Below, piece by piece: positions 1 to 11,335 of a stretch of DNA of 64,000 nucleotides. A program made the translations under genes and the position numbers. The stretch spans positions 10,528,368 to 10,592,367 of the forward strand of contig NC_059481.1 in the NCBI RefSeq assembly GCF_018139145.2. Reading direction: 5' to 3'. The DNA is from Gymnogyps californianus (lineage: Eukaryota > Chordata > Aves > Accipitriformes > Cathartidae). The notes below the pieces were generated by a model. It was not told where the DNA came from. It did no database searches and saw only the letters and a list, made by a program, of their open reading frames with translations. Numbering within the stretch: position 1 is the first letter of the stretch; the number at the start of each line of letters is the position of its first letter.

Positions 1-2076
1 CTACAACCACTTGTTTCATTTGGCCTCATAGTATTTGTTTTCTTGGATCTTAAATTCAGGCACCCATGAAGTTAATCATGACATGTTGAATGTTTTTTTG
101 TGTATTCCTTAAGTATTGGCTTTATAAAAATTTTTAAATTGGAGTATTTTTGTAATATACCCACAACATTCACTGTAAGCACGCAAACATGAAATTATGC
201 ATCCTTTTCCTAATACTCTTTCTTCAGTGCAACATGTCTCATTAGCTTAATATTCAGGGGATAGCTGTAGTTGTTTCATTTGCCCTTAAATTTCTTGTGG
301 CCAGTCTTCTACAACTCTTGTAACATGTTTTTCAGGTTGAATGAATTAGGTGTTTTAAGGCAGACTTATAATTAACTTCTTTTTGAAATCACTAGCATAT
401 AATTCAGTGTTGGCCTTTGTTTTGGTGCTATGGATCGAAATGCAATACAGTGTATGCCTCTCTGCATGGGTATGACCCCACATGAAATTTTATATGAGTC
501 AGAATATTTTCCTGGCACTCAGTCCAGGATAGGCGTCACACTTCTGCTCGATGTTTTCGCTGATCTTATTGTGGTTATTCAGCTGTTCTGTGTCTCAAGT
601 AGTGACCAAAACATTGGTGGTTTTGATCTAGCTGTAATTGCCATCTTTTTTGAAGATCTTTCAGAGCTGCATTCATTCCTTTGACAGGTCTAGAAATCAA
701 AACTGTTTCAAACACAAAGTATTCTTAAACATTGATTTTTTCTTTGAACATTTTTTTTTAAGCCTGATTTACTTTAAATGAACATTTCTTGAGAAGTGTG
801 CTGAGTTAAATAAGAATAGCATGCTGCAGCAAGTAAGATAGAAGTACTGCTGTTTCATTGGGTTTTTATTGTGGGTTATTACGCTGTAGGTCTGCTGATG
901 ACTGGTGATGGATGAGGAATCCTGGCAGCCAGGGCAGGTGGGGAGCCGCAGGCGCAGCGGTGCAGGGGCATCACTCCTCGTCGTCCTGTGCAGGCTCATG
1001 GCAGCGGCGGGGACGTAGGGAAGGATGTAGCTGCACTTCCCTTTTGACAAGCTGGCCAGGCCAGCCTCTGTCCCAGTCTTTGTGTGGCACTTTGTGAAAC
1101 GTTTTATTTTTCTGTAATTGATCATACAGCCTTAATTAAGCCTTGTCAGAAGCATCATGTGGGCAAATTCATGGTGTACCCAAGCGGTGTTGCATGGGAC
1201 TTCCCATCGCTGTCCAGTGGTCTTCAGTGGCAGGTGCCACTGGCGTCACAAGCTGAGTAAGTCACAGAGTACAGGATTGTAACCGTGGCTGCTGGCCGAG
1301 GATGGCTGCTTGGGGAGGATGGAGAAGAACCTGTGAAAGGGGGTCGGTGAAATACAACAGGAGCATGCAGCATCTCAGGGGGTGAATGGGCAACATTTTG
1401 CTGGCTAAAGCGTTGTCTGGGTTAGTAATGACTGAGTATAAACCAGATCTGTCTCCCTCTGTATGACAGTTTGAAGAGAAGGCCAAGTACAATCAACATA
1501 AAATGTAGAAAGCTGTGTTTTTAAAGATGAAGAAAATTCACAACTTTTAAACATTTCATGTGTTTTAACTGCTGAAAAATGTTTCTTGTAAAAATCATAT
1601 CAACTACAACCTGGGAATATAACTGTTCTTTGATATATTTCGTAGCTTAAAGTAAAATACTGAGTTTTCTGGCCTTGATGTCAGGCCCAGTGTGTAGATT
1701 TGCAGGGTGGTAATTTTCTCTGAATTTCAGTGGAAAGGTTGCTAATAATTGTAACATTTAAAGAAATAAAAAAATTTACATTTCTGTTTGCTGATCAAAT
1801 TTGCCTGTAGTAGCATGTATATATATTCTCTGTTTGGGATTTAGCTTTCTTTGCATCACTTTGAAGTAAGGTGAAGTTTCAGGTAAATGTAAGTCAACGG
1901 ACATTTTTCCAGTGGCTGAAGATGTAAATCTTGCTGCAGTGATTCTTTGTGGGATGCTGATAGTTTTTGATTGTACCTTGTACAATCAAGGCGTGTTTGG
2001 CGAACAACGTACAAGTTGGTTTTGTTGTTACAAGTCACTAGGCCCTAAATATAAAGAATGCCTTATAAAAATGCTT

Positions 2077-2117
2077 AAAAGAAAGAAGGAAAGAAAGAAA
2101 GAGGAAGAAAAAAAAGG
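2077..2117. repeat. Polypurine tract, AAAG-rich
   Basis: This is an uninterrupted run of 41 purines on the + strand, made mostly of AAAG and GGAA units and ending in an A-rich stretch. It is simple low-complexity DNA. Long polypurine runs can form triplex structures, but nothing here shows that this one does. Confidence 0.85.
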
Positions 2118-5100
2118 CTTTTATATCCTTAGGATTCAGATGTAGTGGATATTTATACAGTAGATGAAATACTCCGGTACCACAGATTTTTTTTGTCATT
2201 GAGCTGCGATTCAAGTAGTTTCCTTGTACGTGGTGAAGGATATGGTGCCTTACCTGCCTAACCTTGAGTACTGCAGGCACAGTGACCCAAATTTGCAAAC
2301 CCAATGTCAGTAGTATGCAAGCTTGTAGTGGTGGTGTCTTAAGGTGTCGCTCAGAGCCTGGGTCACCACTGTCCCCCAGCCGCTGTTGGGGAGCTCTGCA
2401 TGTGGCCGGTCAGGGAATTCCCACCAGTCAGAATAACATGGGGCTTTTGATCTTCCTATTAGGTAAACTAACTGTGTGAGATTATTTTTCAGATAAAACA
2501 TTAATACAGATTGTCACATATATTTTCCTCACTATATATCATGATATAAATGTCTTTTTAAATTGCTTTCTAAATATCAGGCCTTAAACTATACAAGAGG
2601 TATATAAATGACTGTTACTGAGCAACAAGACAGAAAGTATGTTCCATGCCCAAAGAGTGCTACTGCCTTCAAGAAAATCGATAATTTTTGTTTTGATTCT
2701 TTTGCAAAGTTAACGATGCCGTTTCCCTCAGGCCGTAAGAAGAATTTAGAGGAGTTGGTCAGAGGTTTTGCAGCAGCCTGCTTGTCATGGAAATGCTCTA
2801 CTTTCCGATCCTCCCTGGTTACTTGGCATTTTTATGAAAGGAGAGTAAGGTCTTGTCTTTCTTTTCAAACAGCAACCGGCAGCAGCACTTTGTTAATAGA
2901 AATGCAGTGCTTCCTTGGATCTGCCTGCATATCGCAGGACAGATGGCAGAAATTTTAGTGGTTTCAGCAGTGGAAGAAACGAGACTTCCTCCCGCCTCGT
3001 GTGTGAGTGATGAGGATCCCTTTGTAGGGGATCCACGTTGGTCAAGTTAAGACTTGTGTTCGACCTGTTACTCACCTGGCCATGCATCTGCTTATGTTGT
3101 TAATGTAAAAGCTAAACTTTTCTGTTTCAGGTGTTTCTAGGCTCAGTATTATCATCCATGGTGGTGGCACTGTGAACCAAGTATAGAGGAAAATATAAAG
3201 CTGGAAGCAAATTATTCTAATAGCATCAGATTATGTTTTCAGAGCAACCCCATCCAAGGAAATCACACAGCTCAGAAATCCTTTTCTAATAAGTTTGCAT
3301 TTTGCATGGGTAAATTCAACACTTCTGCAGTGTGAACTTTATGACTTTGTGCTCTGTTTTGTTGTTATGCCTTGCTAGCATAGACACTTTTCTTTTTCCA
3401 GCCTAATAATGCAGCCTGCTCTCTCCAGGTGGCTGTGTTCAGTTAGCAACAGGTTCACATTGAATGATTTTGGTCAAATTTGGCTTTGACTTTCACCAGC
3501 TGTTGCTGTTCCATCAGCTCCTTCAGCTAGTGCTGCCAGAATTGACGGTATCTCTTTGATCCAGACATTAACAAGCTGCTTTATTCCTACCCAAACCCGA
3601 GGTCATTCTGGACAAAGAGAGGGCAATGTCTCTTGTAAGTTTTTCATGGTTAACACCTGAAAGACTGGTTTTTTTTGAGGCTGTCTGTAAATCAGTAAAA
3701 AGGTGATCTCTGCTGAAGTGAAAATCATACAAGTTCACTTGTATGGGTAGATCTTGCTGAGAAACTAGGGACAGCTTTTTATGAGTTGAAATTTCCTTTT
3801 TCTTTTTAGGATGTAGATCATTTCGTGAACTTTTTCAGCTCTTATCAAAAGAGCTGTTAAGCTGGGAAGATAGCTGTATCTCCTTCTCCAGTATTTGTGA
3901 TTGTGCAATGGAAGTAGAAAACTATTTGACTGCTGAAGCGACTGCTGAGCCGCTTGCATGGCTAATTCCGTTCTGTCAGCAATGTCGATTAGTACTTCAA
4001 GAGGTTGATAGCTCAGAAGAGAGGCTTTGTGAGTCATATGGTCTCATTTGATAGATAATTATTATAGTCTGCTGATTTCTTCATGTGATCTAAGATGAAA
4101 TCATGAGGTACGAGAGAATACTGTAATTTCCTATTATATTTTCTTATTATGTAAAATTGTGGTAATACAGCTAGCTCTCTGACCCACCAGTAAAAAATGA
4201 AAACTTCCACACTTCCATGTGATTTTGGAGGTGGTGGGGTTTTTTATGTTAGTCTGCTGAGGCTGGAAGAGAGTCTAGGCGAGAAACAGAGTTTTGAAAT
4301 AGTCCTGTCAATATGCATTTAATTAATTGTTTTCCTTCTGAATTCAAGGGTATCTCATATGTGTGCCTTATATTTTCATTCTGATTTTTTTTAAACTGGT
4401 TTAAAAATGGGATTTGAACATCAACTGATTATATAAAAGAGAGAATGAAAATCTGATTTTGCAAATCATTCTGCTAAATTAGTGAGGTGAGAATGTTGTG
4501 AAATGATTCAGTGCTTATAATTAGGAACATCTCTCTCTTTCCTCCCACCTGTTCTTTTTACCAGGTGTTTTGTTTGGCAGGCATTTAAGGCTACGCAGTG
4601 ATGCTAGAGATGAAAAGCTGCAGCTTAGTGCTCATAGGATGACTTTAATATCTGTAGGGTTATGTCATGCGGAAGGTTCAGCTGTCTGTAGTAACCCGGT
4701 TTCTATGGTGATCTGTTTTCTGCTTTCTCTTTCCCTTCTCTAGACAGTAGAAAATGTACAGTTTCAGCTGAATAAATTAAAGGTGCCTATTTCATGCTGG
4801 CATAGATCACATAGTTAGAAACTGCTACGCAGCATTTGCTGCCTGAAGTTAACAGTATTTGTGTCTTACAAGGCTGCTGCCTTTTTTACATCATGAAACT
4901 TTTCTTTGTGTAGCCTAGAGGAAACCAGCCTGCTAACCTGTTTTGCTAGACAGTATTTAAATGCTTTCCTCTTTCGTATTAAATTTACTTTGCTTTCTGT
5001 TAATTCCTGTGATGAGAGGGAAGCAATATCCCATCAGAAATATTGAGGATGGGGAACTGCTGCTATAGCTGGGGGGAGCGGGGTGGAAAAGCCTGGGCAA

Positions 5101-6451
5101 AGTGTGGTACGCATTTAGTCTTCAGCTATGTCTGGCACTGTAGCATCTTTGTGTTAAACTAAAAAACTTCCCCGCTTTCTGGCAGGGTTTTGATTTTTGG
5201 TTTTTTGTTTGTTTTTTTTTTTTTTAAATAAAAGAGAGTTCCGTGAACAGGTACATTGGGGTAAGTTTGGATATATGTGTGTTTATGAAGTTTTACAGGG
5301 AATCCTTCATTTAAAAACCAAGCGGAAAGGAAAGAAGACATTGCTCCTGAGTGCACTACTTGACTCTAATACTGCACCTCTATTGTCATGTCCTGGTTAA
5401 TTATTTTGGAATTATTCTGTAGTTTCTGTAGGTTTGTACTTGCATTGGCACGTACAGTTGTTAGCACACACCTTCATTTTAACTCAAAGGAGGTTTCTTA
5501 GCCTGTGAGTTGTGGATACAGCAGGGCTGAAAATAAACAAATAATCCAAGTGCCCAAACCATGGCTTCTGCTGCTAATTTCCCGGCTGCTCCACTACTGG
5601 TTTGTTGGCCTCCATTGCTGTTATATACAGTGCTCTGTGAATGGCAAGAGCACATACTGAAGAATTGTTTTGGGGATCTTTAATTTTTTCAAATAATTCA
5701 TCAATATTCGTATCTTTTGGGGGAGTGAGGAAGAGGGTATGTAAATAATAAAGTGATACTGCACTTTTGTACTGAAAACAATAGCAAATATATATGGAAA
5801 CTAATAAAACTCAAAGAAAAAAACCAACACAACCACATATTTACAACAAAGAACAAAGTTTCTTGTCTTTGTGTAAAGTAGATTCTTAGGGCTGGCATAA
5901 ACATTCAGTGAAGATGAAGAAAGACCAGGTGTGGGAGCATAACACACTCTGTAGTGCGAACAATGACAGTGAATTTTTAATTCTTTATTTCATTATTTTT
6001 CTCCTTTCACTTTGTAGAGAGAGTTGGTTTACATGTATGGCATAAGCTTTTCAGGAGTTTGAGAGCTTTCTAGATGAAGGCAGAGGCAGGCTTTAAAGGC
6101 TGCAATGTGTTAAGGGTAAAAGCCATTGATTTAGGCTGTTGTAAATTACTCATGTACACTGTTCTTGAGAAGCATCCTGGGTTTGGGAAGCAAATTGCTC
6201 TGTGAAGTTTGAAATAATTCCAGGCACTGCGCCTCCCTGGCAGCCTCCAGCTAGGCAGGGTGCATATCCCTCTCCTGGGCCAGGGGCTGGGGCTCCTCGG
6301 GTCTCGCTCCCCAACCCGCTGCCTTTGCTGAACACATTTTATCATTTTCTGTTGGGCAACAAGAAGGCAATACGAAGTTTGGTCTTTCAAAAAATCCCTA
6401 GTAGAAACAAGAAGTTCATCATTTTAAGTAGTGGGAAAACTCGGTTAATAA

Positions 6452-6466
6452 GGGGGGGGGGGGGGG
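6452..6466. repeat. G15 homopolymer
   Basis: Fifteen consecutive G follow TTAATAA in intron 1. Such a run is prone to slippage and its exact length may be uncertain in an assembly. Confidence 0.9.
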
Positions 6467-7622
6467 AAGCTTCAGCATTCTTTGAGGCAGAAGATGCTAT
6501 ACAAAAATAAGTTCTGCAAGATTAGGTGATGAAGCTGTATGACCAAATGCAGTTTTCTCTGCCATCAAATGCCATGCTTTGACAAATACATTAGAGTTAT
6601 TTTGAAATAATTTAGTGGATTGAGAATGTTTTGCAACATGGCTGCACCTCTAAAGCCAAGAAGCTGCTTTGTTTGCAAAGGTGATGGGTGTGGGATGATC
6701 TCAGTGCTCTCTAGGCATTGCAGGAGCATCAGTTCAGAAGCTTTAATATATTAAAAATGTCGTAGCCTTTTCCTTGTGTTACTCAAGAGCTGTTTTCACA
6801 TGTACATATTTGCATGTACATGCAACTGTATAAGTAACTAGGTGGTTTCTGTACACCTTTAATTGATTCTTGAATATGAGATAACCATTATATCTTCACT
6901 CATTTAAAAATATGAATATTCTTTCTGTTTTTGAAAACAAGTCATATGTTTGTTCTGGGTTACTTTTATTCATAAGTTTGGGTGAAAATGGTCATTAACT
7001 GGAATGCTGGTTTGTTTTTTTTCCTTGTTATTTGGAGGCCTTTTCAACAAAATCTTTTCAGTTTTTTTCTTTTGGCATTCTGGAGATAATCCATTTTAAA
7101 CTTGCCCTATTTGCAACTGCAAAGGAAAGAGCTTATAATACTTGAGATGAGGTAGCTTTGCCTGAATTAACACAGATGTGCCAAAGTGTTCTCTTAGGGG
7201 AAAAAAAAGAATGCACAAAAAAAGCTATATAATGTTATGCTGCAAATGCATTTAGAACCTACTCAGAAGAGTTACTCCAAGTAATTTTTTTGATTGCCAA
7301 GTTTTTGATCTTTCTGAAAATACAGATTTTTTTTCTTTGTAGATTTTCAGCATTGAATGTGTATCTTGGAACATTATTTTGTATGGGAAATGCCTTTTTC
7401 TTTCTGTGTAGGCAATAAAATTAAGCTTGTGTAGCCTTTTATCAATAGAACAACTTATTCACCTCAGACATGCTAATTAACTTGTCTCTTGCTTAAGAGT
7501 TTGGCTGTTAAACATGTATTTAAAAAAGAAAAAAAAAACAGTTTTGGTGTCATGTATATTGATGATTTAACTGTATTGCAACAAGAAGTCACTGATCATT
7601 TGCTGCTATTATTGTATTGCAG

Positions 7623-7733
7623 TATGCCAGGGTTTGGATCCCTGATCCAGAGGAGGTCTGGAAGTCAGCAGAACTTCTCAAAGATTATAAACCTGGAGAT
7701 AAAGTCCTCCAGCTTCGACTTGAAGCGGGCAAG
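7623..7733 (+). CDS. MYO5A: MYO5A exon 2 (residues 10-46)
   Basis: Codes for the N-terminal SH3-like region of the myosin head, from [18 protein letters not shown] to LRLEAGK. The exon is 111 bp, phase 0 at both ends, with acceptor TTGTATTGCAG and donor GTAGGT. The reading frame is fixed by protein conservation. Human and chicken, as I recall them, have EEG where this sequence has EAG near the end (GAAGCGGGC), a small lineage difference in a surface strand. The frame upstream of the acceptor is intron. Confidence 0.96.
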
Positions 7734-9214
7734 GTAGGTCTGCATATTGTTTGTAAGCTGATTGTTCTTGTTCTCGACTGGAGACTGATGTATCTAATGC
7801 AGGAAGCTGTACTGTCAAAATATATCAGTATTTATGTATGTGCATTTGTTATTGTCCACTGACTCCCAGTAGTATTTCTTTGGTGTGATAAATTATACTG
7901 TTTAGTTACAAAAATCCATTTTGCCTGATTTTTAAAGTAAATAAAAAAATTGGTGCTTTTATCCAACTGCCTATTATGTTCAATTGCATCATCTTTTTCT
8001 ACTTATGCTGTTAAACCTATAACCCTGGTTTGATATTCCAATGAGAACAGTGTTGCTAGGAGAACAGTGTTGCAGAGAAAGAGCTGTGACTTTTAAGTTG
8101 AGCATAACCATCAGAAGATTAATAAAGATAAAAAGGGGCAAGGATTAAGGGCATTACGAAAATGATGCTGTATACAGTGTAGAGAAATTATGACATGTCT
8201 ACGAAAAGCTCATATCCTTCTAGTAAAGGCCTATTCATTTTTTTTCATGCCATTTAAATGGTTATTTAATTTTAATATATAATGATGGTGATTCCTCAGA
8301 TCTTTAATGGAAAATAAAGATTTGCTGCAGTTGGTCAAATATTTATTTTTAATTTCTTTTTTTTCTTACCAGTGGGCAGCTTAGATCCTACTTTCATGTA
8401 AAGGCCTACGTAGCAATGAAGTAAAAAGAACAGATTATATATATAGAATAGCTTCTAAATGAAATATCTTTCTGGAATGAATTTCAGTCCTTGACTCACT
8501 CACATTTCTTATATGGCAAGCTGAATACAACCTTTTTAATCTGACAAGATTAATTTTGCCCCCACATATTCCAGGCTGTGTGGAGATGTTGCACACTTGC
8601 ACATTGCATGTGGTAGAACGGGGGTGTTTGCCAGTTAAGTCACATTGTGTGGGGACAAGGAAATAGCAGGTAAATAAAGTTACTTTAGATCTAGAGACAG
8701 ATGTAATTAAAACATCTATATTAGAGATTAATTTATATCTGCAAAAATTGTAAGTAGCATTTTTTCAGTTTGTGTTCTTCATGGTGTTCTGCCAACATTC
8801 TCATGTCATATTACTGTGTATGAAGCTGACTACAGACTGATGGGAATCCGCTTCCTCTGTCTGCTCCGCTCACGAGGAAAATAGTATGGAAAAACTGGTT
8901 AGATTTATGATATAATGTATTTTGTTTTGTTTAATAAAAAGATTTGGCAGCAAAAGCAAGGGATTTGCTTAAGTAATAGTCTAAAAAGATGATATCTCTT
9001 TACGGTTGCCTGTTATGCATATAGAAAACCCTTTTGGAAAATTTTAAATTATGTTTTTGGAGAAAGAACTGCTAACTCAAATCACCAGGTAATTTAAATC
9101 TTGCATTGTGTTTTTGTAACTTGGGCAAGTTTTGCTGGGAAGAATGGTTGGAGGGACTGAATGAAGAAACCTAAACACCAGCTCTTTCAACACGTGTTTC
9201 CATTTGATTTTCAG
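7734..9214 (+). other. MYO5A: MYO5A intron 2
   Basis: AT-rich noncoding intron of 1481 bp from donor GTAGGT to acceptor ATTTTCAG. The only structure I see is a tandem duplication of a 17-bp unit at 8043-8076. I find no other gene or recognised mobile element. Confidence 0.9.
8043..8076. repeat. 17-bp tandem duplication
   Basis: The unit GAGAACAGTGTTGCTAG is followed at once by a second copy that is identical over its first 14 bases. It is a small local duplication in intron 2. Confidence 0.85.
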
Positions 9215-9386
9215 GACCTAGAATATTGCCTAGATCCGAAGACGAAGGAACTCCCGCCCTTGCGAAACCCTGACATACTTGTTGGTGAAAATGACCTCAC
9301 AGCGCTCAGTTATCTCCATGAACCTGCTGTTTTGCACAACCTCAAAGTTCGATTTATAGACTCTAAACTAATCTATACCTATTGTG
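9215..9386 (+). CDS. MYO5A: MYO5A exon 3 (residues 47-104)
   Basis: Codes for [20 protein letters not shown] through LIYTYC and the first base of Gly104, in the N-terminal part of the motor domain. The 172-bp exon starts after ATTTTCAG in phase 0 and ends in phase 1. Its donor is G|GCAAGT, so the intron begins with GC rather than GT. The nearest GT, four bases downstream, would add GCAA and break the frame, while joining at GC restores TGT G|GT ATT (Cys-Gly-Ile), the conserved [12 protein letters not shown] sequence. The non-canonical donor is therefore well supported. Confidence 0.96.
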
Positions 9387-11148
9387 GCAAGTACTGTCTT
9401 TTCATACCCTAATCTTTACAGAGAATGCCCTAGACAGGCAAAGGAAAGTTGATTATTGATATGTCTGCCTTTAACTTAAAGTCATTTAATGATAGGGCAT
9501 GTTGGGCTATTCTTATGGAAGGCGCTATGTTTGTGGTTAAGTGCATCAAGTAGACTTGAAAGTATTAAGGTTCAGAGAAAGTTGACTTCGCTGTGTGTTC
9601 CTCTAGCTTCCCAATGGACTCTGTTTATAAAATGTGTATTCAGCAATTTTAGCTTGCCAATGGGATTCCTGGCTGGTTGGTGTTCCCCTTAGGCTTGCTT
9701 AGATAGGCATGGGCTGGAGGAGGGCTTCACATGGTGCAGATGCAGGAGGCTAGCCTTGCTGTTTGGTGGATTTGTTGCCCAGCTATGATTGCCTGTCTCT
9801 GCATTGAGCTCCTCCATCTCTGTGTGGAAGATACCAGTTTATTTTCTTTTTCATGTTATCTAATCAGTGCAACTATAGGAGTGAATTTGTAATAGTGCAT
9901 GAGCCAATGCTTGTCCGGTCACAAATAGGAACAATCTTTGTTTTAAAAATACCGTTTAACTCACAGTAGAGGTTACCCGAAGTTGTAATTGCCTGTGATA
10001 TTTTCAGATGGCCAGAATGGGGAGAAGTTACTTTAATGATCACTTTGCCATAAGTGCGAAATTGCAGCTGAGTGGTCTATTTTAAAGAAACATTGTGAGA
10101 TAGTTGAGGCTTAAAATTTAGATTTCATGCTTCTGGGCTTTTTTCTCTGTGTGCTTGTGTTTCTTTTAAATCTCAGTGTTTAGTCAAAATACATTGCTAA
10201 CTTTTAATATAACCTTTCAATATACATAAACTTTGTAAATTTTTCAAATATTTCTCTAGTTTATCTGTACTTTGGACGTTGTGCTCGTGCATAAGAAACA
10301 GTTTAAGTCATTAGTGGATTTTTTACATTTTAAGCTGAGTAAAACAAAACATAACGTGATGATGTGATTGCTAGAAACCAGATATTGAAAATTTCCTTCT
10401 CGTAATTGTCTGATTAAGGCAAAGACACATTTTTCCAGTACGTGTAGTCAAATTTATCATTTGCATATTCATTGTAGCCCAGTTTATGCCAGCAGAAAAC
10501 ATGCCCCATGATTTCTTTCTTAATATCAGTTTCACTTTGTCTCTAATCAGACTTTTGTAGGACAGTCCCAGTTCTTGGTATCGCAAGCCAGAGTATACTG
10601 AGCCTTCTTGATGTTATCATATGTTATTAGACTTGCTGTTTAGAATTTCATTGTACTTTGCGCTGTTTTGCAAACTATAGAGTAGGGAAGTCATGTTGCA
10701 AGGTGGCCCTTGACAGATATCAGCTAATCATGGCTGCAGGTATCTGAAGGAGGAATTTGTGTTCTGCAGCTGAAGGCCTCGTCCTGTCCTGGTCTCTGCG
10801 TATGGACTATGCCAAGGGTCAGATTTTCCCCCTTCTGGTCACTGTTACAGCTCCACCCATGGTGATGGGTATGGAAAGCTAAGGCAACCAGCATGTTAAA
10901 CATGTTGTGATGGACAGACTGCAGGCGTTAACATCCTGCCACATTTTGCTCACTCCGGCTATTCCTAATCTGCGGATGCTCAGCAGAGTGCATCTGCTCC
11001 CAGTCCTGCTCTCAGCAATGTCCAGACCACGGCAGACTGAATCAGACTTTGCCACCCTCTGCTTGCAGTCAGCCTTCATTCCTGTAGGAGTGGGAGATGA
11101 TTCATACCCACGTCTCATCCCATCATGCGGTCAGAACATGACTAGAGG

Positions 11149-11335
11149 CACAGAATAATTTAGGTTGGAAGAGACCTCTGGAAGTCTTCAGTGAAGCTCC
11201 CAACTTAAGACAGGTCTGACCAGATCAGGTTGCTCAGGGCTTGGACCAGTCAAAGTATCTGAGTATTTGAGTATCTCCAATGATGGAGATACCACAGCCT
11301 CTCTGGGCAACCCCTGCTGAGGGTGCATGTTCTGG
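11149..11335 (-). mobile_element. CR1 LINE 3' tail, degenerate
   Basis: On the + strand the segment reads CAGAATAATTTAGGTTGGAA, then GACCTCTGGAAGTC, CAGGTTGCTCAGGGC and CTCTCTGGGCAACC. These match in order the antisense of the 3' end of avian CR1 elements, so the element lies on the minus strand. Only the tail is present, as usual for 5'-truncated CR1 copies, and it carries many substitutions. The left edge is probably the 3' terminus; the right edge is approximate. Confidence 0.8.

Larger units (their letters stand above)
1..7622 (+). other. MYO5A: MYO5A intron 1 (3' part)
   Basis: This is noncoding sequence upstream of exon 2, ending in the acceptor TTGTATTGCAG. It is AT-rich with short homopolymers, a polypurine tract at 2077-2117 and a G15 run at 6452-6466. 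I see no promoter or CpG island that would mark the MYO5A start, so the first exon should lie further upstream. Two stretches, 430-690 (antisense) and 3810-4028 (sense), look somewhat coding but match nothing I recognise; they are treated as findings. The remaining open frames are short and unconvincing. Confidence 0.85.

Noticed and set aside
6230..6330. GC-rich patch in intron 1 as a promoter or CpG island
   Set aside because: It is only about 100 bp, with few CpGs and no core promoter elements.
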